Numbered from the stretch's first letter, positions 46,262-58,125 are shown. The stretch: 64,000 nucleotides of DNA from Carya illinoinensis (GCF_018687715.1 NC_056766.1:38721433-38785432); one strand, 5' to 3'. Notes: generated from the letters alone by a model not told the origin. Program-made: numbers and translations.

Positions 46262-46880
46262 TACAATTGGCGGCGTTTATATGCGCGGCGTTTGTTTATG
46301 CGCCGGTAGATATTTAAATTTACCAGCGCTTACTATTTCTGCGGTAAATTATTGAGATTCCCGGCGTTTAAATTGTTACGCCGGTAATAATATATAACTT
46401 ATAAACGCCGCCAATATAGTAATTATGTGCCGGGAAATTAATAGTTTCTCGACATTTATATTGTTACGCCGGTAATAATATAGGTTTTTTGTGGCGTTTA
46501 AATAAACGCCACTAATCTATTGATTATACGTCGTTATATTAACCGTGTTTTTTGGCGTTTATAATATTACGCCAGTGATAATATATAGCATCAGCGGCAT
46601 TTCACAAAATGCCGATAATTGATAAAGTTTACGCTAGTAAAGTATTGAATTTTTCGGCGTTTATATCATTTGAACAAATGCTGGCCATTGATTAATTTTA
46701 CGCCGATACATAAGTCATTTTCCGGTATTTATATAATTACGACAATAATAATTATATAGCATTGGCAGCGTTTACAAAATGTCAAAAATTGATCAATGAA
46801 ACGTCGGTAATTGATAAATGCGCCAACGTATATATTGTTATGCCGGTAATAATATATAGCGTCAGCAGTGAAGGCTATTA
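46262..46880. repeat. Left subterminal array of CACTA D
   Basis: Modules such as GGCGTTTAAATAAACGCC, TTACGCCGGTAATAATATA and CCGGCGTTTAAATTG repeat at 30-70 bp spacing in both orientations, many as short palindromes. Confidence 0.8.
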
Positions 46881-47084
46881 TAAATTTATTGGTAGTAAAA
46901 TAAATAATACAAATAATAAAAAAAAAACTTATTTAAATGATACAAAAATACCCCCAAAATTTTAGTTAAATTTCTAGGATGCCCTACCGATAAATAAGAA
47001 GGTTTGCCGATGTTTATAAAATCACAGCTAATTTATTAATTATTTGTTAATATTTGTTAGTCTTTTTAAATATATATATATATA

Positions 47085-47525
47085 TATGTTAGAACATTCT
47101 CATTGGAATAGGTAAAGCCAAAGCCAAACACAAATTTTAGCTAATATGAGAAGAATTTAGTTTTGGCTATTCCATTACATCAAATCCCCACATTAGATTA
47201 TCTATTTATTGATTATATAATAATAAAATAATATAAAAAAATTAAGTTCAACTATTTCATTCACATCAAATCTCTACGTTGAATTATCTATTTATTCATT
47301 ATATAATAATAAAATCATATTAATTTAAATTTTAATTTATTTTATTTTATTATTGTACCAATCATATGTTAATTAATAATTATATTCTAATTAAATTATC
47401 AATTAAAAAATTATATTTTCAATAGTCATTTAATGCTAATAACCATAATAGTCTAATTAAACACTTAAAATTCTATATAAATTTATTGTCATTTTGGTTG
47501 GAGTAGTTGTTTGAGATTGGAAAGG
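47085..47525. repeat. AT-rich MITE-like segment with internal tandem duplication
   Basis: The segment starts near AGAACATTCTCATTGGAATA. Two adjacent blocks starting near 47165 and 47265 (ATCAAATC, then ATTATCTATTTATT and CATTATATAATAATAAAAT) are related copies. No coding content. Confidence 0.45.
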
Positions 47526-47851
47526 TCAAATTCAAGCAACTATTGACAAAAACCATATGCTGGACAGAAACTTGGACAAAAATCAACATAGCTCTATACA
47601 AATATGAGAGGAATTTTCATCGAAGATAGCTCTATACATGAGAGAAAGTTGGACATAAACTCACAAAGCACAACCATCCCAATACTTCACACTTAATCCC
47701 GTTAGTTCACACTATTTACAATCACAATACAACTACACAGTAGTGCCCCAATTCAACTACATCGCCACATTACAACCCCTCCGTTCATAGATCACAACAC
47801 AACACATTTCCCAATATTCCATTTCAGCTTCACAAACATAGCAATTCTTGT

Positions 47852-49096
47852 GATAAAGAGAGAGAGATTTATACACAAAATTATGAGGCTGAATTGCTGC
47901 TGCTGCTGCTTGCTAGTTCTTCACAGTGGTCAGCTTAGGGCTGTGAAACAGGGGGTAAAGAACTCAGGGGGAAAGGGGGATCCAATGAATGGCTAGTTTG
48001 TTTGGGATAGGCAGCGGATGACTTGGTTTTTCTTGCTGTCCGTGGTGGTTCTCGGTGGTTGATGGCTGGTCACAGGGCTTTTGAAGGAAACAAGGATGTT
48101 GTGTGGGGTGGAAGACTCTGGTTGTGTGATGGGGAATTGTGGTGCTGGATGGCCGTGTATGGCGAGGTAGAGAGATCGTTGGCCTTGTAGTGTGGCGATG
48201 TACGGTGGAGAGAGAGAGGGAGGGAGTGTGTGCTGGAGGCCGATGGAGGGAAGAGAGAGGAAAGGCCTCGGCTGGCTGGGGCACGGGACTGACCCCTGGT
48301 GGCCATGGGTGGTGTTGGCTGAGATCCCCACACCTTGACGTGGCAGTTCACGGCAGCACGGGAAGGCGAGGGCCATGGGTTGAGAAAACAAAGGAGGAGA
48401 GGGAGAGAGACAGGGGGCTGGCGGTCGTTGGATGGAGGTGGTGCTCAACCTGGGGGAGGCTCACGGCGGCTCGGCGCCACGATTTGGGCTAAGTTGCTGC
48501 AGCGATAGGAGCCCGAGGGAGAGGAAGGGGCTACGGGGAGAGGGAGAGATGGCATGGGCTTCGGGAAGAGAGATCCGCAGAGGGGGAAGGGATCAAAGGG
48601 TCGCCGGTGAGGCCGTGAGAGTGGGTCTACGACGGCGCTGCAGTGGGGCGGCTGGCTACGCAGGGAGGCGTCGGGGAAAGGGAATCGGGGAAGAGGGGGG
48701 CAACGATTGGGCATGGGAGAAGAGAGAGGGAAGGGAGGAAAGTGAAAGGCATCTAGGGTTTTAATCTAGGCCTTTCATCCTAAGGTTTCTAACATGATCT
48801 ATGGGTAGAGATTTAAACACTTAAAAATAAATAAATTAAATAATAGATAAATGAAATAAAATGCAATGGGATTAAATTAAAAATCAAACTTTGTTTTATA
48901 AAATCACAAAATAATATATTTCATCATAAAATATAACAATGGAGTTCACTAAATATTTTTTAGGAGAATTAAATCTATCTAAATAAATAGAATTTTTAAC
49001 ATAAAATAAAATAATAAATATCACATAATATTCTTAAAGAAATAAAATCATTTAAATAAAAATAATTTTCTAATTATATTATTTCCGGGCTTCACA
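47852..49096 (-). repeat. GC-rich solo-LTR candidate
   Basis: The right edge reads CCGGGCTTCACA, so the - strand begins TGTGAAGCCCGG, much like the TGTGACGCCCC start of element C. The interior has a GC-rich, GA/GG-rich block (47940-48760) grading into AT-rich DNA, the same texture as the LTRs of element C. A left edge at TGTGATAAAG (47852) is a guess, and no target duplication was found. The Pro/Ser/His-rich open frames on both strands look like composition artefacts. Confidence 0.35.
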
Positions 49097-49269
49097 ATAT
49101 AAAAATAAAATAAAAAATTAACTTGAAAATATGGGCTTGGTTCAAAAATACCAAAAATACCCATCTTTAAAATAATTTTAGACATTTAAAATATTTCAAA
49201 AACTTTAAAATAGTGGGCTTCATTTAAAAATCATCCACTATGTTTAAAAACAAAACTTCGGTATTTAAA

Positions 49270-50226
49270 TCACATAGATGAGACTCGTGATCAATCAAGA
49301 GAAAAATGAGCGATTTTTCACAAATATTATGTCATTTAAGTTAATAACTACTAGTTGAAAAGTTATAAATAAAGAGTTGTGATTTTTCACAAGCTGTTAT
49401 TTTATTCTCCATAAATAGAGGATGTAACCCACAAATGTTTTTATTCTATTCTCCTATTTTCTTAGTCATTTACACAATTTTGTTGAGAAACTTTTAAAGA
49501 AAAATTTCAAAATTGTTATTTGTATTTGGTGATTTTGTTGCATCTAGAAGGTGAATTGCTTGTAGCCCAGTAGCAAACTTTTTTGAGTGAGAACAATTAT
49601 TACCTTAAAGATAGTGTTCTATATGCCTAAGAGTCGCATTAATTTTTTTAGATTATCATATCCACTTAATTTCTTCAATAATTTTAAGGTGATAATCGCA
49701 TGAGATCAAAATCTAATATGGCGATCACAAGAGATATAAGTGTAAACTATAGAAGAAACATGCTCTTTTATTGTAAAAGAGTAGACCTTACAGGAAGGCA
49801 TACCATGAAAGCTGGTGCTGTCTCTTGGCAGCCAAATTTGAAAGCAGAGATATATTCTTGAGGCTTCTAATTGGCTCAATTGAATTATTTTTCTCAATAA
49901 AACAAAAGAAAATGATGCGATTGAAAATACAACCCTCAATAAATAAAAAATAAAATAAAATAACTGGCAAGAAGATTGTATATCCAAGGTAAAAATTGCT
50001 AATTGGGCCCCTGCTAGGCAAGCTAGTTAGCATTTGATACTAACTAATTCTATGTAAGAAGGTATATCTAATATGGAGTTTGATAAAATGCGGAATGAAT
50101 TAATTGAGTTATAGAACTTAGTGAACACCTTCATGGATGCACATGTTAACACTCATATTTTTGGTTGATGTCAATCGAATTTGTTTTGAACTTTTTGAAC
50201 CAACAGTCGTTTGAATTTATATGTAG
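49270..50226. other. AT-rich segment, possible old LTR fragment, no supported gene
   Basis: ATAAATAGAGGATGTAA at about 49412 and the T-rich leader after it resemble a promoter and leader of an LTR. The open frame at 49788-50033 on the - strand is not recognised. Confidence 0.3.
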
Positions 50227-50334
50227 GCTTCAGGAAAAAATTAATTAGATGATGAAGAGCGCAAGAAAGATGAAGAAGCCGAAGAAGAATATGAAGAAGA
50301 GGAAGAGAATGAAGAGGACGAGAATGAGGATTGA
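50227..50334 (+). pseudogene. Acidic last-exon fragment
   Basis: After a pyrimidine-poor AG (ATATGTAG) the + strand reads DDEERKKDEEAEEEYEEEEE, then NEEDENED and a TGA at 50332-50334. One in-frame TAA lies just upstream of the acidic run. It looks like the C-terminal exon of an unidentified nuclear protein, carried by element D. Confidence 0.35.
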
Positions 50335-50695
50335 GTTATATTTTAAATCAAATAAAAGTATAAAATATTAACATAATATATTATTATGACCTTATCTACA
50401 TTGTTAAAGCTAGTGGAGATGCTATTGACATGTTATCTTTTAATCTTGTTCATCAGATATTATTATTATTTTTAAAATCCAGCGAAGTAATGTTTTGTAT
50501 TTAGTTATTATCATTAAATTATATTTTAAACCAAATAAAAGTATAAAATTTTAGAAGTAAATGTGCTCAATTATATTGTTTAAAATTATTATTTTATTAA
50601 AATATCTTGTGTGTTTAAATAATATGTTAATAATAAAATGGTTAAAATTGTTAAAAGCAAATGCAGGTTGACAATTTCAACTTTGGCGGCTCCTC

Positions 50696-50799
50696 ATGCC
50701 CTCACTCCCTCTCAAAATTTCAAACAAAGTTAAAATTCCCTCTTGTGCCCGCGCTGGTGCGTATAAGCACCTCATAGACTCTTTTGTTCACCAGCACTC

Positions 50800-50887
<88 letters not shown>

Positions 50888-52396
50888 ATCGCCTTCTTTT
50901 CGTTGCCATTTTATTCTTCAACCCGTTGCTTTCCATCCCTTCTCTGTCTCCATTCCCTTTCCGTCAAGAGTAAAAGAGTAAAGAGCTTCGTCTTGTACTT
51001 CTCTTCCACAGTGCAAGAACAAGCTCTCGATTCTATTTTAGCCCCAAGTAAAGAATCTGAGACAGTGATCGAAGAGTTTTCCCGAAACAGATTGATTGCC
51101 CAGAACATATCTTGGAATTGTACCTTTGAAGACATTCGCGCTCTTTTTGAGAAGCACGAGACCATGCTAGATGTGGAGGTTTTCTTTTTCTTTATTTTAG
51201 CAATATTGTATCTGTTGTCTCGGATGGGTTATGGTTTTTGTTTGTTTTCCTAATCTGAGTTTGTGGTGTTTTTCTGTGGTGGTGAAGCTTTCTATGCATA
51301 ACAAGATCAGAAATAGAGGTTTGGCATTTGTCACCATGGGTTCACCTGAGGAGGCTCTTACGGCTCTCAATAATCTCGAATCGTATGTAAGCATACTATT
51401 TTTTTAGTTTTAGTTTTTTTTTTTTTTCATATACCTCTAGGTTTTCGATTAGTCGAGTTGCTGAGATAAGAGTATTCCGGGAAAGAAAGCAATTAGAATA
51501 GTTAGTTTCAAATTCTTGCATCATTTGGTACACCTAAGAAAAATTGGAAGACTAGTCTGTATCAAGTGTTTGTAACAATTTAACTCATTGATAATGGTGG
51601 CCATCTGTTTTTGTTTGTGCCTTTTATGGTGGCTCATTCATGCCTGTATGTGTGTGTTTGTTTATAAAGTTCTTTTCTGCTGGTTTTTCCATATCAGGAT
51701 CTTATTATTAGAAACATTGGATCGGATTCAAACTTTAGTTAACATTCTATCACTTTTTCTGTGACAATTTTGTTTCCTTTTCTTTGTCTTCTTGTTGAAT
51801 TACTGGTTTTTCTTCTGTTTGCTAGGAGTTAAGAGGGCCGCACTATGAAGGTCAATTATGCCAAGGCACGAAAGAAGAACCTTCCCCTTCCTCTCGTGTG
51901 CAACCAAAGCCAGTAACATTTAACTTGTTTGTGGCTAATTTACCTTTTGAAGCAAGATCTAAAGATCTTAGAGAGTTCTTTAGTTCAGAGGGTGGTAATG
52001 TGATTTCTGCCGAAGTTATATTTAATGAAAACCCAAGAAAGTCTTCTGGGTATGGATTTGTGGCTTTCAAATCCAAGAAAGATGCTAATGAAGCTCTTCT
52101 TGCTTTCCAAAGGAAGGTAATTTGGCTGTGCTAAATCCTTTGCATTTATGAGTTTTGAATATGGTTGGGGGCATGTATATTATGCCCAGATTCCATTCTA
52201 TCTGAATTTTTTAAAGCTATTCCTAGTTAAGAGCTTCTGAGAATTTTCCCTGCAAATGTTTATGGGAAGACCACTTCGGGTGGCATGGAGTAAACAATTT
52301 GTTAAACTACGAGTAGAGGAGAATGTAAAGTTTGAAGACACATCAATTGAGTCAACCTCTAGTGCGGAGCAAGCAGACGCTGCTGATGAGAATTGA
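50696..52396 (+). pseudogene. Captured two-RRM RNA-binding protein gene (chloroplast ribonucleoprotein-like), four exons
   Basis: Exon 1 ends at 51178, exon 2 is 51288-51386, exon 3 is 51826-52116 and exon 4 is 52256-52396 with TGA. RRM1 spans exons 1-2 (NRLIAQNISWNCTFEDIRAL, RNRGLAFVTM). RRM2 spans exons 3-4 (FNLFVANLPFEARSKDLREF, KSSGYGFVAF, MGRPLRVAWS), and a Ser/Glu tail ends ADAADEN. The Ser-rich N-terminus resembles a plastid transit peptide, so the parent probably binds RNA in chloroplasts. Lesions: one extra base near 51831 and two near 51897 shift about 20 codons of the linker but restore the frame; the acceptor of exon 4 reads AA (52254-52255) instead of AG; and there is no ATG at the likely start, where ATC stands after the CT run. 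The ATG at 50696 lies upstream of the microsatellite. Confidence 0.75.
50800..50884. repeat. (CT)n microsatellite in the 5' region of the RNA-binding protein copy
   Basis: An uninterrupted run of about 40 CT units. It is translated as Ser-Leu repeats in the frame from 50696. Confidence 0.98.
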
Positions 52397-52879
52397 AAAT
52401 GAATTTTCAGGACAGTGAATCTGTTTCATTTCTTCAATTTTTGATTTAGTTGGTAAAGCTTCTTAACTTCAATCCTGTGAATCATAAGCTATATAATGAT
52501 TGACGTAGTATGCCTATTTCAATCATTTCATAGCTTTTTATTTATTATTTTGTTTGAATGTAAGGTATTTGAGTGAGATAGAGCATTCCTATGTCACATG
52601 TTAAAGTTTGTCACGCAATTTACAAGAGTAAGCACTACTGTTTGAATTCCACTTTCCTAATTCTGGGTTCATTAATTCAAATGAAAGATATCTGTAGAAT
52701 CCATATATTAGCAAAACAGAGCACCTATTATCGGGATGGGTTTTGCACATACACCGAATCATTCCCAAATAGATGTTTGTCCATATTCTTTAGTTATAAG
52801 ACAGTTTTTGGTATATGGATGTTTGTTGGCTTCAACCACAATTCTTAATATAAATGTTGTGTAGAAGAAATGTTGGTAT

Positions 52880-53106
52880 GTTTGTATATGTGATTGTTGG
52901 GTGAATGGTTAGCAAAATATATTAACGTATATAATAAGGTTGACGGAAAAAATAGTTGAAAAATAATAATTTTATTTTTTAATAAAGTTATTAATTAATA
53001 TATGAAGTGTATTTGTAAAATATTAAAAAAAATATCAAATATTATTAAAATATATAATATTTTATTATTATTTAAACTTCAAGATAGCTAGTTCAATGTG
53101 GACTAA
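52880..53106. repeat. AT-rich dispersed repeat, copy 1
   Basis: TATATGTGATTGTTGGGT, AATAGTTGAAAAATAAT, TTATTAATTAATATATGAAG and CAATGTGG recur in the same order at 54925-55145, pointing to two diverged copies of one MITE-like family. Confidence 0.5.
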
Positions 53107-54920
53107 TCTATCTAAAAGTCTATTTTAGATAGATTTGTTGACATTCTAGCTAAATTATGGACTTGGCAATGGCCTAGCTCTTAGTGCTTTTAAATGCCTA
53201 TTTGTACTTTTAAGCATCTAATACTTTTAGACGGATGAGTTTCTAGAGAGAGAGAGAGAGAGAACATTTTACTTTGTGCTTTCATCCGACCTGTCTCTGC
53301 TCAGATCTTAATGTATACTTTTATCTGTTTGGTTGCTAGGAAAACGAGGGGAAAGAAAATTTGGATAAGGGTTTCTCTCAAGAGCTCTTCATTTCCTAGT
53401 TGGATAAGTGCTACATTGAAAGTGATGCTTCAGATAGCAAGAATCGTACACTTAGATGAGGTAGATTCTAATTATGCTCTCTAAACTACTTGGTTTTCAC
53501 CCTAAGGGCCTGTTTGAAAGAAAGTCAGAACAATGGGCTTATTCTTTGTTTGTCCTATAGGAAAGTAAAATATTCTAATCACATGGGTTTGCTTCCCTTG
53601 TTAACTTCCCAAAACTTGTAGTTTCAGTGTCTTCTGGCAATATGTTTGTTGCTCATACATGGGTTTGCATAATGTACATTTGAATGAGCAACCTTTTGTT
53701 CTTGATACTTAGCTACAAACTTTTTTGAAATTTACCAAAACCACCAGTATTGGGGATGTGAAGCAATGGCACACAGAGCCAAATTGGGTTTTTGATTCCA
53801 GCTTTTCCATTTTTGTGTGCTCACTGTGGATATTACAATTAATATCAGTTTATTCCAGCTTTTGCATTTGCACTTGAATATTCTCTGTTTTTCAATTTGT
53901 ATCCCATCAATCAATGTTCTGTGTAATTGAGCCAAAGATGTAATGGATTGAATGTGCCTGTCGCATGTCTTATATGGATCCAATGTATGACTAACTTAGA
54001 CACACTTACATTAACAGTAACCTTCTTGCTTATAAAAAAAAAAAAAAAATGTATTTCTTTGTAGTTTTGATAGGCTTAAAGTGATTATATTAGTTTTCTT
54101 TGGGCCATTTCTTCCCCCCCCCCCCCCCCCCCCCCCTCTTTAAGTACTTGCTTGTTTATGATTATGGCATGTTTCTACATGCTATTATGATTTCTCATCC
54201 TTCAGGTACATTCTTGTTGTATCAGTGTAGAATTGATATTAGTAGGACCATTTAGATCTATACTTTTTTAGAATAAATTCTTAACCATAATGATGAATTT
54301 TAATTAATGTGAGATATAACTCTTATGAATTTATTGTCCATATTTGACTGACATTTTAATGGTTAAATATTTGACATTTTCTCTATATTGTACCTCAACT
54401 GAATGTTCAGTATCTTTATCCTCATGCAGCAATTGATTCTTATAGTATTGGACTTAGCCCAAATTCCCTTTAGAGCTTTTAGCTCCAATTAGCAACAAAG
54501 ATCTCAGTTAGCTTGGGTCAAAGTTGGATTTGATACATTTTCATATCTATTGTTTGCTTTATTTTTTAAACTGGTTTGATCATTGGTGGTGGGGAAGGCA
54601 TATTGTTGAAATGGGGTTTGCAAAATGTATGCTCAAGAATAAGTTGGTCTGTATTAAGATCTGAAATGGAGTTTGCTTTGTCGGTATGCTCTGTGGTCTT
54701 CTATATGTGTATTTCGTACTTTGGTTTTGGCAGTCAACTAAACATTAAGCATTCTAAATAATTCATGTAGGCACAAAAGTGCAATGATTGGCATTCATGG
54801 AACCAAATAATCGTAGAGTTAGTCTAGATGAAACAAGTAAAGGTCATTTGTATGAAAAGAATCACAAATAGAACAGAATGTTTTCTTGTAATCATTTAAA
54901 CAAATATGTTTGTTGGTTTC
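53107..54920. other. AT-rich interior of CACTA D downstream of the RRM gene
   Basis: It contains a GA run (53247-53264), a poly-A tract after CTTCTTGCTTAT (54034-54049, possible retroposon tail) and a C-run (54115-54136). No gene is supported; it may be 3' flank of the captured gene. Confidence 0.5.
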
Positions 54921-54924
54921 AAAA

Positions 54925-55150
54925 ATTATATATCTGATTGTTGGGTAGAAAAATAATTGAAAAAGTGTTTGTTGGATAATTAGGTTGAGAAAAAAAATTA
55001 GTTGGGAAACAATGATTTAAGTATAAATTAAATTATTAATTAACATATAGTTAGTGTAGTTGCAAAAAATGAAAAAAAAAATATTATTATTAAAAAAATA
55101 TTATATTATTATTTTGATTAATCAAATGGGTAATCCAATGTGGGGTTATG
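54925..55150. repeat. AT-rich dispersed repeat, copy 2
   Basis: Related to 52880-53106; it contains TATATCTGATTGTTGGGT, ATAATTGAAAAAGTG, TTATTAATTAACATATAG and CCAATGTGG. Confidence 0.5.
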
Positions 55151-55358
55151 TATATGGAGATTTTGAATTTATGGAAAACATGTACTTTTCATCAAATTTT
55201 GAAGATGACTTTGATGAATCTAATATTAGTGCTCTTAGAACCATTAACATGATATATATTAGCTTCATTCCCAATCGCATTTGCTACTTCATCTATTATT
55301 CATTTAACATATATTACTCTCTTTATTAATCTAGTATGACTTTTCTAATCTTTTCCAG

Positions 55359-55458
55359 GTTCAACGACTGCATAACAATTTCAAAGAACTATTGGATAAA
55401 CGTGAAGAACTACCCATGAAAGAAATGGTTCTACAGCTGATGACAAGCACAATGTGAA
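55359..55458 (+). pseudogene. Short exon-like fragment
   Basis: After TAATCTTTTCCAG, a good acceptor, the frame reads VQRLHNNFKELLDKREELPM, then KEMVLQLMTSTM and a stop. The protein is not recognised. It lies just inside the right array of element D and may be a second captured exon. Confidence 0.3.
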
Positions 55459-55589
55459 GAAAAAGAATTATCCATGTAGAACTTTCATGTGATTTGATTT
55501 GTAATTTTTTTTTATTATATGAATAATTATCCATTATATCATATTTATTATTAATTTATATATTATATTTTTTTATTGTGGTATATCAT

Positions 55590-56415
55590 ATTATTTGTGC
55601 GTTTTAAACGTCATTAATTAATGCAATGCGTCGGAAACGTATTCGTAGCAGCGTTCAAATTATTGTCGTTAATTTAAAAAATGTGTTGGCAACAAACGTA
55701 TTCGTAGCGGTGTTTAGCGGCATTTAAATAAATGTCGCCAAATTATATGATAAGCCAGCAGTGTACTAGTGGCGTCGTTTAGATAATCGCCGTTAAATTA
55801 GGCTATTGGTGGCGTTTAGATAAATGCCATTAAATTATTCAATGTGCCGCCGCCAATGTACTATTAATGGCATTTAAATAAATGCCATTAATTTATATGA
55901 TGCGTTGGCAACGTAATGGGGCGGCGTTTAAATAAATGCCGTTAATAAATTTGCCAAATTACTAGTAGCGGCATTTATCGTAACGCTGCTATTTTAAAAG
56001 TGGTGGCGGTTATATACACGCCGTTAACAAATTCAATGTGCTGCCGCCAATGTACTATTAGTGGCATTTAAATAAATGCCGCCAAAATTGTATGATGCGT
56101 CGCTAATGTAGTAGCAGCGGCGTTTATGGTAATGCCGCTAGTATATGCTAAGGATGGCAACGATTAATTGGCGGCATTTCTAGAAACGCTGTTAATGTGG
56201 GTATTGTGGTGGCGTTTCAAGAAATGCCGCTAAATTAAAACAAACGCCACTAATGAAATTTACAAGTACCGACGTTTGCGCAAATGCCGAAACAATGAAA
56301 ATAGCAACCCTCCACTACCGGCAGACGGTTACACCGTTAGAAAAATGCCGCGAATTAATTAGTGGCATTTTTTGGGATAGTTGCCGGCGTATAACCAACG
56401 CCGCCAATTTAGCCT
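55590..56415. repeat. Right subterminal array of CACTA D
   Basis: Repeated modules GGCGTTTAAATAAATGCCG, GCGGCGTTTATGGTAATGCC and GTGGCGTTTCAAGAAATGCC occur at about 40-70 bp spacing. They are the same type as 46262-46880 in opposite overall orientation. Confidence 0.8.
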
Positions 56416-56427
56416 TTTTTTGTAGTG

Positions 56428-56995
56428 AATTAGTATTCAGCTCTATTGTAACCCAAGCCAAAAAGACATTCTGTAAAATCAACAGGTCTTAAAGAAGTAA
56501 ATAAATCAGTAAAAAATACAATGAAAATGTCATCAATCGATGTAAGATCAATTACTAGACCGTCCATAATTTGGGTGATGGTGTTTGTTTTCCTCCTCTG
56601 GGTAGCATACATATGATAATATTTTGTGTTTCTATCACCATGTTACAACCATTAATGTTTTCCTCTTTACTTCAACTTTGGTTCTTCTTCTCCTAAGATG
56701 TATTTTGCTTCCACTTTTGATTGGTTTGGCCACATTATCGTTGTGTGTGGTTTTCACACAATGTCAAGATTTGTGACAGCGCGGAGTTGGAGTTCAACAT
56801 ACAGCAAAAACAAAGAGTCCAATCTTTAACAAAGCACACTTTCATTTAGTCCAGCAATGGATTAATTGTATCAAACCAACTTCACTAGCCACTTTTTAAT
56901 TTTTTATATTTTAATTTCTTTGCCTTGCATAACTTTACTGGCCGAGGTGTTTTTAAAGACCACCTTCTCTCAATATCATTTGTACTTTTTATTAT
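56428..56995 (-). pseudogene. LINE ORF2, 5' part, separated from 46246 by element D
   Basis: On the - strand WL-stop-HGDRNTKYYHMYATQ, RRKTNTITQIMDG and FFTDLFTSLRPVDF match the segment between endonuclease and RT of plant L1-type LINEs (GDRNTKYFH block). Upstream it fades into MWPNQSKVEAKYILGEEEPK-like remnants. The endonuclease domain is absent. It stops at the solo LTR at 56996. Confidence 0.8.
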
Positions 56996-58125
56996 TGTAA
57001 GGGGATTTTTCCCTTGAGCTGAAGGCCTAGAAGACAAGTCCAAACATGGGAAATCCGGCCCGACTAGGCGACCCCTTGACCCATTAGAAGCAATGTTTTG
57101 AATACCGTACCGGATGGCATACCGGTCAAGGCATTGAAATGAAATATTTCGGTACCGGTACCGTTTCGTGTACCGTTTCGGGATAGTCGATATATAAATA
57201 AATTATATGTATAAATATAAATAAATAAATTATATTCTAAAATAATAATTTATATATGAATAATTTATACATAAATACATATATATATAAATTATAAATA
57301 GTCTGGTATAAATTGGGGGTCAAAAAATAAACTTGTAGTTTGAAAAAATGAAAAAAAAAATAAAAAAATAGAAGGCCGAAATACCAGCCGGTATGTAGGC
57401 CGGTACAGGCCGAAATATCGGCCGGTACGACCGGTACCAGCCGGTACGGCCGGTATTCAGACCGGTACGAAACAGGTGCAATATCTGTACCGGACCGGTG
57501 ACCGGTACGGAATATTCCGACCGTACCGACCGGTACGGTACGGTATTTAAAACCATGATTAGAAGCCCTCGGCCCATCAGAGGTAGGTCTAAGGCCACAA
57601 TCACGTGGGAAGACCCCCAAAACTCAAGGAAGGGGGGACACCTCACCTCAGCATTCTCCTACAACACCTAGCCTTATATAGTACATTACAAGCAGGTGGG
57701 CGAGAAATGTTAGGAACCCTCGATCTTTTGACAGGCAAAGGAAGAGAAGCCTAACGGCCTGCACCCACAAGATAGAAGGGACAATGAGTCAAGCCACATT
57801 AATTGGGCCACCCTAGAAGCCATGCCGCATTAAAGAATTCTAACTAAATTAACTGTTGTGGGGACATATCCCCCTAACACGAAATATGGGCGGTTGACCC
57901 CTAAAAACCTAGTATAAAAGGCAATCCCCTTGTACAAAGAAAGCTCTCAGACTCTTTTACTCTCTCGCACAAGCCACTAAGACGATACTAACTTAGGCAT
58001 TGGAAACTACCCGGCCTCCACCAAGGCCCTCGTCTTTTTGTGTTTTCTATGTGTTTGCAGGCCCAATAACGAAGACCCGAGTCGCTAGAGTTTAGATCAA
58101 AGGTATGCGAAACACGATGTTAACA
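56996..58125 (+). mobile_element. Solo LTR of a gypsy retrotransposon with ATTAT target duplication
   Basis: It starts TGTAAGGGGATTTTTCCC and ends ACACGATGTTAACA, flanked on both sides by ATTAT (56991-56995 and 58126-58130). Inside are a TATA box (GTATAAAAGGC at about 57911), a CT-rich transcription start region and ACTAACTTAGGCATTGGAAA before the end, all usual for gypsy LTRs. No internal region or second LTR is present, so LTR-LTR recombination removed the rest. A MITE interrupts it. Confidence 0.9.
57092..57557. mobile_element. 466-bp MULE-like MITE rich in CCGGTACCG palindromes
   Basis: It is flanked by a 9-bp duplication ATTAGAAGC (57083-57091 and 57558-57566), the size made by Mutator-type transposases. 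The ends AATGTTTTGAATACCGTACC and, inverted, CATGGTTTTAAATACCGTACC are terminal inverted repeats. Subterminal DNA is dense in CCGGTACCG/GGCCGGTA words. The centre is AT-rich and noncoding; - strand frames over it are artefacts. Confidence 0.85.

Larger units (their letters stand above)
46247..56427 (+). mobile_element. Non-autonomous CACTA element D, 10.2 kb, carrying a host gene copy
   Basis: The left end CACTACAAAAAAAG (46247) and the right end, whose reverse complement is CACTACAAAAAAAG (ends 56427), are identical for 14 bases. Both continue inward to ATTGGCGGCGTT. Both sides have subterminal arrays of GGCGTTTA/TAAACGCC modules. The LINE reading is interrupted exactly here and resumes on the other side. 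No transposase was found inside. The flanking trinucleotides (GCT left, AAT right) do not match. Contents include AT-rich MITE-like DNA, a GC-rich LTR-like block and a four-exon RNA-binding protein gene. Confidence 0.75.

Noticed and set aside
47964..48764. Overlapping Pro/Ser/His-rich and Arg/Gly-rich frames on both strands
   Set aside because: They follow from high GC content with few stops; no domain, start context or splice structure supports a protein.
46244..56430. Three-base target-site duplication of CACTA D
   Set aside because: The flanks read GCT and AAT, so no duplication can be claimed; the case for one insertion rests on the ends and the LINE interruption.
57237..57646. Minus-strand frames with YRPVPVVPADISA-like repeats
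   Set aside because: They translate the CCGGTACCG palindromes of the MITE and run across its border into the LTR.
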